64,000 nt of DNA from Desulfobacterium sp. (GTDB lineage: Bacteria > Desulfobacterota > Desulfobacteria > Desulfobacterales > Desulfobacteraceae), in assembly GCA_030145245.1 (NCBI GenBank), contig JAQYWC010000012.1:1-64000 (forward strand), read 5' to 3'. Every line of letters begins with the position of its first letter. Position 1 is the stretch's first letter. Below, piece after piece: positions 9,501 to 17,822 of the stretch. The notes beneath the pieces were generated by a model, which saw nothing but the letters and a program-made list of their open reading frames with translations, did not search any database and was not told the origin of the DNA. The position numbers and the translations under genes were made by a program.

Positions 9501-10842
9501 GGCGAATGTGCGAAAGGAAGGTAGTAAAGATGGCTTTTCTTCGGCCAGGGTAGCCATGATACACGGAGCTCCCGCTGTTATTACTTCCTCCGGCGAGGTG
9601 CTGGGGCTTGATCATCCCCGGGTAAAGGTGGTGGTGCCCTCATTGGGAGAGCTGGGATCCCAGGCCCTGGCAGGGATCTTGAGGAGCATGGGATTCAACT
9701 CCCTGGCCCTTCCCCCAGCCGATGAGGCTGTTCTGAGCAGGGGGCGAGCCAGCACCTCGGGCAGGGAGTGTCTCCCGCTGATCCTTACCACGGGTATATT
9801 ATTGAACTATGTTGATACGGCGAAGAAACACGGGGAGGTGGTGGTTTACTTTTTTGCCACAGGCTCCGGTCCCTGCAGGTTCGGCCAGTATCAGGTGTTC
9901 ATGGAGGACCTGATCAAGCGCCGGGGAATCCGGGATGTTGCTTTGATGGCCCTGAGTTCTGAAGATTCCTATGTGGGGCTTGGGACGGTGTTTGAACGAC
10001 TTGCCTGGTGGGCCATCGTGGTCTCCGATGTCATGGAGGATATCCGTTCCATGGTCCTTGTCAATGCCATTGACCGGAAGGGGGGGGTGGAGATATTCAA
10101 TGGTCTCTGGAAAGACCTTTTGGGGCTTTTTGAAACCGGCAGCTTTAAGAAGTTAAAACAAGGTCTCAGCCATGCTGCAGAACGTCTGGCCGGGATTCCC
10201 ATGAAAACAACTCCCGCCAGGGTGCCGGGGATTACCCTTACCGGGGAGATATTTGTCCGGCGGGATCACCTTTCACGCCGGGGCCTGACCGAGGTGCTGG
10301 CAGACAAGGGCATCGCAACCGTCTGCTCGCCAGTGTCCGAGTGGGTCAACTATTGCAACTACATGGTGGAACAGGGGTACAAACCCGGGGCTGTGCCCTG
10401 GAGCAGGAAAATTCAATTCAAGATAAGGAATAAGATCCAGCACAGGGACGAGACGCTCATAAAAACACTGCTTGCCCGGTCCGGTCTTGTACGTCCATGG
10501 GTGTTGGATATTGGCGAGTATGTTGATCAGGGGAAAAAATATCTTAGCCCCCATCTCCATGGTGAAGCCATATTGACCATCGGAGCCAGTCTGGCGGACA
10601 TCAGGGAGCGCTCCTGCGGAGTTATTGCCATCGGTCCTTTCGGATGTATGCCAAACCGTTTGTCAGAAGCTGTCTTGAGCGTGGTTATGAATAAGCAAAA
10701 TCTGCCTTTCCTTGCAATAGAAACCGACGGCGCCCCTTTCCCCCAGTTGGTGGAGGCACAGCTGGAGACGTTTTGCCTGGGAGTAAAACGCCTGCACAGG
10801 GAACGGTGCAGGACTGAGGAAAAACTTTTGAATTCTCCTTGA
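6541..10842 (+). CDS. Large acyl-CoA dehydratase/benzoyl-CoA reductase activase family protein (BadF/BcrA, 1433 aa)
   Basis: This belongs to the ASKHA-fold ATPases that use ATP to drive electron transfer onto radical dehydratases or aryl-CoA reductases. It has two activase modules in tandem. The first (1-270) carries GICIGAS, the phosphate loop and NKCASGTGEF (C132) with C170. The second (305-570) carries LDVGSTTTK, EIGGQDAKY and NEACSAGTG (C438) with C478. In HgdC two Cys at equivalent spacing hold a [4Fe-4S] cluster between two subunits, so here one chain could make an internal pseudo-dimer. The remaining 860 residues match the C-terminal half (DUF2229-type, and an HgdB-like end with CMPNRLSE) usual in these giant versions. 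No separate dehydratase gene is adjacent, so the substrate cannot be told. The start lacks a strong ribosome site. Confidence 0.85.
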   Translation: MKKPRRSLGICIGASTVSSVLLEENKKEISRPVIIDSQVCPHQGNPRGVLVSQFQRFMALEPDFLAVTGRNPEQLVDLPMIAESVAVERAYRHVKGETIACHGLVSAGGETFMAYGLDCLGRISGVFAGNKCASGTGEFFLQQLGRMGLSLDQAMDLADCDVPHNVSARCSVFCKSDCTHATNKGIAKSRVAAGLCKMMADKIVTLLGKIGLRNIMLTGGVARNRLVVHYLSQRIQGLIVPEEAPFFEALGAGVWAFDHESVFQKSASILCREQRSSFETLSRLSTYRGTVRFETMPLGRLESGGECILGLDVGSTTTKAVLMEKRSRSILCSTYLRTDGDPVGASQCCYRVILDKIIQGDLEDKVSIVGVGVCGSGRYIAGLHAGTDGIINEITAHAAAAAFFDPDVDTIFEIGGQDAKYTSLTNGVAVDYAMNEACSAGTGSFLEEAALETLGIAMEDIEHLAMDAQAPPNFSDQCAAFIGADVKTAIQEGLGVNDIAAGLVYSVCMNYLNRVKENRPVGGTLFMQGGVCYNRAVPVAMAGLLGCSIVVPPEPGLMGAFGAALVTEQRLAKGLMQGLEIDLDRLIARPVKHLKPFVCKGGKEGCDRGCEVAVLEIEGRRFPFGGACNRYDNLRNRRHYDVGALDLIRYRQHLVFEKYAPCPDPKPLGLRKKIGMNRSFFTNTYYPLFANFFARLGVETVLPATCSQEGIDGQGASFCRPGELSHGFFKALVDANGDLDYLFLPHVRSLQPQDGSDSALVCPLVQGEPYYLRAAFSREIQKLERGGVKILTPLIDFSKGLGGAEKGFIRIGEALGHGKEAARSAFRYALSRQSQCFEDMKQAGREAMAELEKDPDCIAVVVLARPYNGFVPEAHMGIPAKFASRGVMVIPHDFLSIKNVGPKKQMYWGMGDAILRAGAVIKQHPQLFGTYVTSFSCGPDSFVLGYYKEFMGTKPSLILELDSHRADAGIETRIEAFLDIVKSYRKMANVRKEGSKDGFSSARVAMIHGAPAVITSSGEVLGLDHPRVKVVVPSLGELGSQALAGILRSMGFNSLALPPADEAVLSRGRASTSGRECLPLILTTGILLNYVDTAKKHGEVVVYFFATGSGPCRFGQYQVFMEDLIKRRGIRDVALMALSSEDSYVGLGTVFERLAWWAIVVSDVMEDIRSMVLVNAIDRKGGVEIFNGLWKDLLGLFETGSFKKLKQGLSHAAERLAGIPMKTTPARVPGITLTGEIFVRRDHLSRRGLTEVLADKGIATVCSPVSEWVNYCNYMVEQGYKPGAVPWSRKIQFKIRNKIQHRDETLIKTLLARSGLVRPWVLDIGEYVDQGKKYLSPHLHGEAILTIGASLADIRERSCGVIAIGPFGCMPNRLSEAVLSVVMNKQNLPFLAIETDGAPFPQLVEAQLETFCLGVKRLHRERCRTEEKLLNSP

Positions 10843-10914
10843 CATGCTTTCTTATATTCAATACTTACTATTTTGATTCATAATTGAAAATACTATTTAG
10901 TAGAGAAGAGAGCC

Positions 10915-11406
10915 ATGTCTTTAACACTGAAAAGCAACAGCGGTTTTACTCTGATTGAAATTGTGGCGGTACTGATCATTCTAGGAATTGTATCTGCCGT
11001 TGTAGTTAGCCGGGCAGGAAACAATGATGTGGACCTTGCGGCCCAGGCCGAGGTGATCAAAGGGCACATCCGGTTTGCGCAGATGCGGGCCATGGCAGCG
11101 GATGACAGTCCTGCCAACCTGCCCACCTGGGGAATCTGCAGCAATGCTGCCGGCACACAGTACTGGCTTTACAACCGTAATAATGCAACCCCTGTCCTGT
11201 TGCCCGGGGAGGAGAATGCAAGGATCTCCCTGACAGATGCCGGGCTCACCTCCATGACCGTATTTGACATCTCATTTAACGACTGGGGCGTCCCTTTTGT
11301 TAGAAACGGGCCATTGCCATTGTCTGCGAATCTTTCCATCACCGTCAATGATGACGGTAATTCAGACACGGTCACCATTTTTCCGCAAACCGGATTTGTC
11401 CAATGA
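10915..11406 (+). CDS. Type IV prepilin-like protein (GspH/FimT/MshC-like)
   Basis: The protein has a class III prepilin leader: a short positively charged head, then G10|F11-T-L-I-E with Glu at +5 and a hydrophobic helix (IVAVLIILGIVSAVVVS). The mature part, about 150 residues, is a small globular domain with two Cys-free beta stretches and ends VTIFPQTGFVQ, as is common in GspH/FimT minor pseudopilins. It is the first gene of a four-gene operon. The next gene starts in an ATGA overlap with its stop. It probably primes or tips a pilus or pseudopilus in the inner membrane. Confidence 0.82.
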   Translation: MSLTLKSNSGFTLIEIVAVLIILGIVSAVVVSRAGNNDVDLAAQAEVIKGHIRFAQMRAMAADDSPANLPTWGICSNAAGTQYWLYNRNNATPVLLPGEENARISLTDAGLTSMTVFDISFNDWGVPFVRNGPLPLSANLSITVNDDGNSDTVTIFPQTGFVQ

Positions 11407-11807
11407 AAAACAGACGCCCTTTTAAAAACAGCAACGGATTTACCCTGATTGAGATCATCATCACCCTGATCGTGGCATCGATCCTGGGTACCATGCTGGT
11501 CTCCTATTCCGGGACGGCTTTGCAGCAAAGCGGCAAGCCTGCCATCGATACCATGGACAGCCAGGCCATGGGCGTTTGCCTTGACTGCATCGTCCAATCC
11601 TACAGAACCTCTTTTGATATGGATGAGCTTGCTTCAGATATCAGCAACGGGGAGTTCAGTTCCGTTTGTCCCAACAATATGATCGGTTCGCCCCAGCGGT
11701 TCAGCTACGACAGTACCACCAATTCATTTGTGTCGGATTCCAGCGGTTCGTTTCTCGGGGTGAACATCACCGGTAAATCCGGATTGACCTATAGCATGAT
11801 TTTTTAA
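11403..11807 (+). CDS. Type IV prepilin-like minor pilin (134 aa)
   Basis: The leader is MKNRRPFKNSNG12|FTLIE, followed by the hydrophobic helix IIITLIVASILGTMLVS. The globular part is short, with three Cys (CLDC, VCPNN) that may form a disulfide. It overlaps the preceding prepilin gene by four bases (ATGA), so translation is coupled. Size and order suggest a minor pilin of the MshD/PulG-like set. It follows a GspH-like gene and precedes a PulJ/PilW-like one, the usual order for a minor-pilin tip complex. Confidence 0.8.
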   Translation: MKNRRPFKNSNGFTLIEIIITLIVASILGTMLVSYSGTALQQSGKPAIDTMDSQAMGVCLDCIVQSYRTSFDMDELASDISNGEFSSVCPNNMIGSPQRFSYDSTTNSFVSDSSGSFLGVNITGKSGLTYSMIF

Positions 11808-11830
11808 TCAAAACAGTGAGCGTGTGATCC

Positions 11831-14800
11831 ATGGGAAAAACCAATAGTTCGGGCTTTACACTCATCGAAGTTATCGTATCCCTTGTGCTGGTGGGAATAA
11901 TGGCCACCGTGGCCGGCCTCGGCCTGGTCCAGGCCACCCGTTCTTTTTTGTTTGCCCGGGAGGTGGGGGTTCTCACCCAGAAGAGCCACTATGCCATGGC
12001 AAGGATGCGAAAGAGTCTCCTGAACATGCAGTCCGGAAGTTATGAAAAGATTAATGCAACCGCCTTTAAGGTGGTTCGCAACGGCCGGGAGGAGTGCTTT
12101 TCCCTTGATGGGACTTCGGGCAACCTCTACTTGAGTGATGATGAATCCAACCTGAAAAAATACCTTCTGGCTGACCGGATAAGCAGTTTCTCACCAGGAA
12201 AAATTACTGATTCCCGGGTAACCCTTACCCTTGGGGTCAAGGGGGACAACTCCCCGGCCATCTCTTTTACCGATACCATTTATCCCAGGAACCAGGCACC
12301 ATCGGACAAAGATCTTGACCTTTCATTCCTTGACCTGGATAAAGGCTCCATGGGGGCGTTCTGTTTTATCCGAACCGCACTTGACAGGGAAGGGGATTCG
12401 CCTGTCGTGAAATTGTTCAGGGAGTTCCGGGACCAATATCTCCTTGGCTGGTCCGGCGGAAGAAAATTTGTGGATTTTTATTACCTGAACAGCCCCGGAT
12501 GGGCCGGGCATATAGAGGGCAAACCTTTTGCTCTCTCCGTGATCCGGCTGCTGCTGCTGCCCTGTGTGGGCATGGTGTTCCTGTTTCTCTACTATCCCGT
12601 GGGACTGATTGCTTTTCCCTGCCTTGCCTGGCTGATCACACGGCTCGTTACGGGATTTGTCAGATCCCGTAAACCGGTTCTACCATTGGCAAAGGGGGCC
12701 TCGGGCAGCATCCTCATCGGGTTGATCGTCACCATGCTTATCATGTCCGTACTGGGTGCCGCCATGGTGAGCATGTTCAGTTCAACACTCATGAATACCA
12801 CCATGTCCGGGTTGACCCAGAGGGCCTATTACCTTGCGGAATCAGGCTACCATTATGCCATTGAGCAGAAAAAACAGTTTTCGACGGACAGGGATTTTAT
12901 CAACACCCTGAACCTGGGGGGGAGCATCAAACTCCAGGAGGGACAGTTCTCCTTCCAGGTTGAAACCTACTGGTATGATATTTCAAATCAGGGGTCCCCC
13001 ATGACCGTAACTGTGCCCGGAGGCACCGGAAGCCTTGTTACCATTCCGGATACCATCGAGAGCGGAGAGGTGCTGCCCTTTGTTTTCACCAACAGCAGCG
13101 ATGGGACCCAAACCCTTGCCAACTGCACGGTGTCGAACAAGGGGGTTGACAGCATGAGCCTTACGCCAATCCCGGACCTTGGCTTTGTTCCTGATACGAA
13201 CCTGCCGGTTTTACCCGGTGCGTTTCCTGCTTCCGCCCAGACCCTGAACGCAACCGAGTGGGGCACTGCGTCCTCACACTTCCTCAGGCTGGCAGGCCGT
13301 GTGGACGCCCTTCCCCCCAAGAACGGTGTGATTTGGATCGTTGTTGGGAATAGCCAAACCTGGATTCTTCAGTATGACGCCTTGGTCGACAATACGCTGA
13401 CCGGGCTTCACTATTATAAGAATTCCAAGGGGACGGATTTTCCTTCCGGGGGAATCCAGGTGGCTGGTAATACGGTTATTGCCTTTGTTCAGTTTGCCAA
13501 GATCGACATCACCGGCCTGGTCAATCCGGGGGGGCTCAACATCTCCCAGACCATCTCCTATTTCCAGCCCTTGTTGAGGCTTCCTTCCAGGGTCACGGGC
13601 GGGGGGCCGGCGCCTCCTGTCAGAAGCATCATCGGTTCCCACAGCAAGGTTACCCAAGGCGGGCATGAGATGATCAAGGTGGACCAGACCCAGTCTACCT
13701 ATGCCTACATGGCGTCGGAGAATGTTTTTCAGCAGGAGTCCATTGCCGTTGTTGACTGGAAAGATCTGGGGGAATCCAATTTTCTGCGGGATCTCTGGAA
13801 AAATTCCGACAACAGGCTGAGCTATGACCTCCAGGCAAAAATCAAGTTTACCGAAAAAGAGGATGATACCCTGGCCGACAACACGTCGGAAGATTTTTAT
13901 ATCAACCACCCCGGCTGCTACATGCCCGGGATCTCCTTTCGGACCAAGGGACCAAACAGCGGATCCGAGCATGACTGGGTCTATTACGGTCTTTCCATCA
14001 TGCGGGGAATCCAGGGGCGGTCGGCTCCCATTGAGACCGGTTCCGGGTGTAATATCTCATCCTACCGCACCGAGGAAGACGATATCTCAGACAACCTCTT
14101 TGCGAATCATGGTTCCAACAAAGATGCTGCAGAGGTCAAGACCTGTAAGGATTCAAATTTTAAGCCATCCAAGTGGAACGATGATCCACCCCTGGACGGC
14201 ATTCCCTATCTTGTCCTGTGGCAGAAAAACGTAAGCCAGCGTCCAGCGGGCTGCTCCTGGAAGGAATATTCCCCCTGGGAATGGCTTTCCTACGTTCCCC
14301 TGCTTGAGTATAAGGAGGTGACCCTCTACTACTATTATCCCCTTGAAATAGGCAACAAGTATTATCGTAACCGTGACAGATATGATTCGTTTGTAGCTGA
14401 TGCCAATAGCCCCGAAGTCTATGAAACCCTTCAGGAAGGCGAAATTCCAGGTGATGAGCGCAATCGTGAATTGTCCGTGAAACAGGGTTGCGAAGGGGTG
14501 TCCAACTGGTACCGCCAGGCTTACAAAGCCTATAAGCTGAGGGACCCCTACAATCTGTTTGGTACTACTACCACCAAGGAGGGGGTGAAAATTTTGGGCC
14601 ATTTCCCACCCCATTTTCTGCCCCAGGCCCCAGGAGATCCGGTTCGGGATCCCAAGAGCGTAATGAACGGCGGAGGATATAAGGGGAAACCGGTTTCAAA
14701 ATGGAACGATGGTCTCCCCTCCTGCCCGGTGGCTTACATTATTAAGCCCCTCCATGATTTGAAGAAGGACGGAAACTCTTTTCCAGCGTTTGCCAATTCC

Positions 14801-15451
14801 GATGAAAAATACAGGAATTTTGCCGCCAGGGCCAACTACCGGATCTATCCCAAGCCCTGGGTCACCCTTCTTGCAAAGGTGTATGAGATGGAGGGGGATC
14901 TGGATTGTAATCCTGGAACCGGGACGAACGGTCAGGAGCGAGTCAATGCCATTTCCGCCTTTATTACCTCCTCGGATGATCTGAAGGAGAATGAAAATAC
15001 AAAGGACAGCATTCGAAAGGGACAGCGCCTTGGCACCTTTCACTGGCCAGAGGAAGGAGATTATTTTACCAAGGCGGTCTGGGGCAAAGGCCTTGATGAC
15101 AATAGAAAGGGATATACCAGTAAAGTCATTCCCAAGCCCAGCTGGATGGGGTGTGCGGGCAAAGATATAAAGTCCGTTGAGATTGGAAGGGATGATGACG
15201 ATGATCCCGTGACAACCTTTACCGGAACCTTTACCACCGAGGATTACAACTTCACCACCGAGGATATTCCCGAATTCGGCCTCCACACCCTTGGCATCAG
15301 CAGTCCCGATCCCAACGATGTTAATGGGAATCCCAATATCCCCTCCAGTGCAATTCTGGACGCCCACAGGGAAACCGTCTATTTTGCAGATTTTTACTGG
15401 TCGGTGGTGGGTGAGAAAAGTGCTCTTTTGCCAGGGATGCAGTCCCAGTAG
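11831..15451 (+). CDS. Double prepilin fusion with internal CFI-box-like domain (1206 aa)
   Basis: This is a composite protein. Residues 1-170 are a PulJ/PilW-like prepilin (SSG8|FTLIEVIVSL). Residues 178-245 match the CFI-box-CTERM type of domain, normally found at the end of proteins: CFI at 178-180, VVKLFREFRDQYLL, GRKFVDFYYLNSPG, then hydrophobic segments (about 236-275) and the basic stretch RSRKP. After that comes a second prepilin-like start of the PilX kind (KGASG292-SILIGLIVTMLIMSVLGAAM, RAYYLAESGYHYA). The last 850 residues form a large extracellular part with Cys pairs and an Asp-rich run near its end (DDDDDP). One open frame covers everything, so the fusion is real in this sequence. 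The next gene is an Lgt-like/CPBP enzyme that could process the internal domain. Confidence 0.8.
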   Translation: MGKTNSSGFTLIEVIVSLVLVGIMATVAGLGLVQATRSFLFAREVGVLTQKSHYAMARMRKSLLNMQSGSYEKINATAFKVVRNGREECFSLDGTSGNLYLSDDESNLKKYLLADRISSFSPGKITDSRVTLTLGVKGDNSPAISFTDTIYPRNQAPSDKDLDLSFLDLDKGSMGAFCFIRTALDREGDSPVVKLFREFRDQYLLGWSGGRKFVDFYYLNSPGWAGHIEGKPFALSVIRLLLLPCVGMVFLFLYYPVGLIAFPCLAWLITRLVTGFVRSRKPVLPLAKGASGSILIGLIVTMLIMSVLGAAMVSMFSSTLMNTTMSGLTQRAYYLAESGYHYAIEQKKQFSTDRDFINTLNLGGSIKLQEGQFSFQVETYWYDISNQGSPMTVTVPGGTGSLVTIPDTIESGEVLPFVFTNSSDGTQTLANCTVSNKGVDSMSLTPIPDLGFVPDTNLPVLPGAFPASAQTLNATEWGTASSHFLRLAGRVDALPPKNGVIWIVVGNSQTWILQYDALVDNTLTGLHYYKNSKGTDFPSGGIQVAGNTVIAFVQFAKIDITGLVNPGGLNISQTISYFQPLLRLPSRVTGGGPAPPVRSIIGSHSKVTQGGHEMIKVDQTQSTYAYMASENVFQQESIAVVDWKDLGESNFLRDLWKNSDNRLSYDLQAKIKFTEKEDDTLADNTSEDFYINHPGCYMPGISFRTKGPNSGSEHDWVYYGLSIMRGIQGRSAPIETGSGCNISSYRTEEDDISDNLFANHGSNKDAAEVKTCKDSNFKPSKWNDDPPLDGIPYLVLWQKNVSQRPAGCSWKEYSPWEWLSYVPLLEYKEVTLYYYYPLEIGNKYYRNRDRYDSFVADANSPEVYETLQEGEIPGDERNRELSVKQGCEGVSNWYRQAYKAYKLRDPYNLFGTTTTKEGVKILGHFPPHFLPQAPGDPVRDPKSVMNGGGYKGKPVSKWNDGLPSCPVAYIIKPLHDLKKDGNSFPAFANSDEKYRNFAARANYRIYPKPWVTLLAKVYEMEGDLDCNPGTGTNGQERVNAISAFITSSDDLKENENTKDSIRKGQRLGTFHWPEEGDYFTKAVWGKGLDDNRKGYTSKVIPKPSWMGCAGKDIKSVEIGRDDDDDPVTTFTGTFTTEDYNFTTEDIPEFGLHTLGISSPDPNDVNGNPNIPSSAILDAHRETVYFADFYWSVVGEKSALLPGMQSQ

Positions 15452-15462
15452 GGCGTGACCAG

Positions 15463-16956
15463 ATGTTACACTATTTTCTTGGTTTATGGATAGATGATCA
15501 GGGTGTGCTCTTTGACATTGTAAACAGCGCCTATTACGGTATTATTCTAACAGCCATCGTCATTGGCTGTGTAATGCTTTCCCGGAAGATGATTGCCCTT
15601 GGGTATGACCGGAAAAGGGTGATCGGGTTTCTGGTGGTTTTCTTCTGCCTGGCCCTTCCCCTGGGGTATTACAGTTCCAGGGCGGCCAATATGTTTTATT
15701 ATCCTGTCCAGTACTGGAATATCCATCTTTTTATGGAACAGTTGCTCCGGGGGACGAAGCATACCTTCCATGCCTGTTTGATTGTTCCGGTTATTATGAC
15801 CGGGGTGCTGATACGACTGTTCAGGTTTCGGTTCTGGCAGGTGTTTGACGCTATTTTTTTGCATATACCCCTTGTCCATGCCATTGCCAGGGTGGCCTGC
15901 CTCATGGCCGGCTGCTGCTGGGGACATGAAATCAACCTGGAGATATTGGGAACCAGGCTAAGTTTTCACAATCCCATTCCCCTGTACGAGAGCCTGTTCA
16001 ATTTATTGCTTTTTTTCTTTTTAAAGCGGGTGTTTGCCCTGGAGCACGAGCATGAAGAAAAGTGCGGCTTTTTGCTTTCAATGCTAGCCCGGGTCAGGGT
16101 CGACGGCAAAATAGTTGCACTATATCTTGCCTGCTATTCAGTATACCGGTTCAGTATTGAATACATTCGAACAAACCCTGTTATTGCCTTTGGGTTTACC
16201 CAGGCCCAGCTTGTGATGATCGGTTTCTTTGGCATGGCCTGCTTCATTGTGCTCAAAAGTAAGATCAAAAGAACAAGGCAAACAGAGCGAATAACCACGG
16301 TAACCCGGATGGACTATTTTTCTTTGGCTGGATTTCTTGTTTCCTATGTTGTGCTTGCTACCACGGTGGTTTCTCTGTTTTATTCTGATATCATTGACTG
16401 GCCGTTCAGGGGGTATCACTCCTACATAAAACTATACTACAATGTTTTTCTCTATACTTTGTTTGCCGCCCTCTGCACTCTGTTTTGCTTCTGGCTGAAG
16501 CTGGTCGATCCTAACTGGCTCAGGTTTTTCAGGTGGAAGAAATTTTCCAATGTCTTCTGGGTGGGGTTGCTCATCAGTTGCCTCTATTCCGTTTATCTTT
16601 TTCAGATGAACCGCTGGAATTTCCATGGGGGAGCATACTTGATTCCCATCCTGCTTTTCAGTCTGCTAAATGCATACAGTGAAGAGGTGATTTACCGCCT
16701 GGCCTTTTTAAATATTCTTGACAAGGTACTTGGGGTTCATGTGGCGGCAAATGTTTTCCAGGCCCTCCTCTATGGGGTAACCCATTATTTTATCGGCGGG
16801 ATGAAATTTGCCTTTTTTGCTTTTCTTTACGGCATGCTGCTTGGAACCATAACCAAAGAAAACAGGAGCATCATTCCTGCCATGGTGTGCCATTTCTGTA
16901 TTGATATCGGAAATGTGGGGCTGCCGTTGTTAATTGTACGGAACTATTTCTTTTAA
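15463..16956 (+). CDS. Lgt-like diacylglyceryl transferase fused to CPBP intramembrane protease
   Basis: This is a polytopic membrane protein with two recognisable halves. Residues about 15-265 resemble the divergent Lgt family: ARVACLMAGCCWG at 142-154 (the R-x-x-C-x-x-A-G-C-C-x-G version), HNPIPLYES at 169-177 and RFSIEYIR...FGFTQAQ at 229-249. Residues about 285-497 are a CPBP (CAAX-type) protease: EEVIYR at 407-412, the second-motif His H441 in YGVTHYF, and H477/D481 in CHFCIDIGN. Lgt enzymes attach diacylglycerol to Cys. CPBP proteases cut within the membrane and include the sorting enzyme myxosortase. The gene lies 11 bp after the CFI-box prepilin, whose Cys178 plus membrane segment would be a natural substrate. 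The function is inferred, not known. Confidence 0.75.
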   Translation: MLHYFLGLWIDDQGVLFDIVNSAYYGIILTAIVIGCVMLSRKMIALGYDRKRVIGFLVVFFCLALPLGYYSSRAANMFYYPVQYWNIHLFMEQLLRGTKHTFHACLIVPVIMTGVLIRLFRFRFWQVFDAIFLHIPLVHAIARVACLMAGCCWGHEINLEILGTRLSFHNPIPLYESLFNLLLFFFLKRVFALEHEHEEKCGFLLSMLARVRVDGKIVALYLACYSVYRFSIEYIRTNPVIAFGFTQAQLVMIGFFGMACFIVLKSKIKRTRQTERITTVTRMDYFSLAGFLVSYVVLATTVVSLFYSDIIDWPFRGYHSYIKLYYNVFLYTLFAALCTLFCFWLKLVDPNWLRFFRWKKFSNVFWVGLLISCLYSVYLFQMNRWNFHGGAYLIPILLFSLLNAYSEEVIYRLAFLNILDKVLGVHVAANVFQALLYGVTHYFIGGMKFAFFAFLYGMLLGTITKENRSIIPAMVCHFCIDIGNVGLPLLIVRNYFF

Positions 16957-16990
16957 ATCCCAAAACCCGGAAATCCGAAATCCGCGAAAT

Positions 16991-17009
16991 CCGGGGACAC
17001 CTTACTTAA
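16991..17009 (-). repeat. RAYT-associated 19-bp repeat, copy 2
   Basis: Inverted exact copy of 4004-4022. It starts at the stop codon of the trypsin-like protease gene and runs into the gap between two convergent genes. The bases beside it (AAATCCG, AAATCCGCG, AAATCCGGG) are a short degenerate direct repeat, possibly the rest of a REP unit. Confidence 0.65.
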
Positions 17010-17716
17010 TTGCTGATGATGATGGCGCCTTTCTTATCCTTGTGAAATCTCAGTTTGTCCTCTTTGTCTGTGGGTTTGTTGAAAATTTCCGAGACCGGTA
17101 CCGCAAAGTTGAGGTTTTGTCCGTTAACCATCTGGAATGTGGCAATACCAACGACCTCTCCGGTCATGTTCATCACGGGGCCGCCGCTGGAGCCGGGGGA
17201 AACCGGGGCTGATATCTGGAGTACCTTTCCTTTTGGGGGAAGCTTTCTCCAGGCTGAGACGATGCCTTCGGAGATGGTCTGTTCCAGTCCCATTGGACTT
17301 CCGGCCACCATGACCTCCTCACCGACCCGGGGGGGCTTTTTTGCAATGGGAAGCCAGGTGTTTTTTTGAGGAATGTGGATATGGGCCTTTACAAAATCGG
17401 TTTTTTCGTTTCGTTCGATGATGGCTCCCACGGGATAGGTCTTACCTGAGGAGGTCTTTATCTCTGCACGGCAATTGGGGGTCAGCACATGGTTGTTGGT
17501 TACAATGTCTCCTTTCCTGTTGTAGAAAAATCCGCTGCCGATATTTTTGAGTTTGCCTCCGTAGTCATAAACAAGAACCGTGACAACTGCGGGACGTATT
17601 TTTGCCGCAAGCCGGGAGTAGGAATTTGTATCAGATGAAGAAGTGGAAAAAACAGGCGACACAACGAGTAGCGTCGCAACCAGGGCCAACGGGATCATTG
17701 TTTTGTATGGTTTCAT
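17006..17716 (-). CDS. Secreted trypsin-like serine protease (S1C/HtrA-like, no PDZ)
   Basis: A signal peptide (MKPYKTMIPLALVATLLVV...FS) precedes a chymotrypsin-fold domain. The catalytic triad is visible: His in IVTNNHVL, Asp in NEKTDFVKA, and Ser in SPGSSGGPV. At 236 residues it ends soon after the protease domain, so it lacks the PDZ domains of DegP and resembles short periplasmic S1C proteases. I start it at MKPYKT (17716); an ATG seven codons upstream (17737) is possible but would put an extra stretch before the signal peptide. It lies between the pilin operon and pilT and points towards the former. It may serve envelope quality control there, but nothing in the sequence proves a link. 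Confidence 0.83.
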   Translation of the reverse strand: MKPYKTMIPLALVATLLVVSPVFSTSSSDTNSYSRLAAKIRPAVVTVLVYDYGGKLKNIGSGFFYNRKGDIVTNNHVLTPNCRAEIKTSSGKTYPVGAIIERNEKTDFVKAHIHIPQKNTWLPIAKKPPRVGEEVMVAGSPMGLEQTISEGIVSAWRKLPPKGKVLQISAPVSPGSSGGPVMNMTGEVVGIATFQMVNGQNLNFAVPVSEIFNKPTDKEDKLRFHKDKKGAIIISN

Positions 17717-17822
17717 AATGGAAATAATTACTATCATTGTTTATAAAGGATTGACAATGAAAAAAAAATATGAAAGCAAATAGTGGACCCTTTTCTCATA
17801 ACTACAATTCGGGAGACTTCAG

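Noticed and set aside
8911-9615. Long open frame on the minus strand inside the activase gene
   Set aside because: It is one of many opposite-strand frames in GC-rich genes; composition (Gly, His, Pro rich) and lack of motifs show it is a shadow.
13274-13972. Minus-strand frame of 232 codons inside the double-prepilin gene
   Set aside because: No recognisable domain, no ribosome site, and it lies opposite a frame with clear prepilin features.
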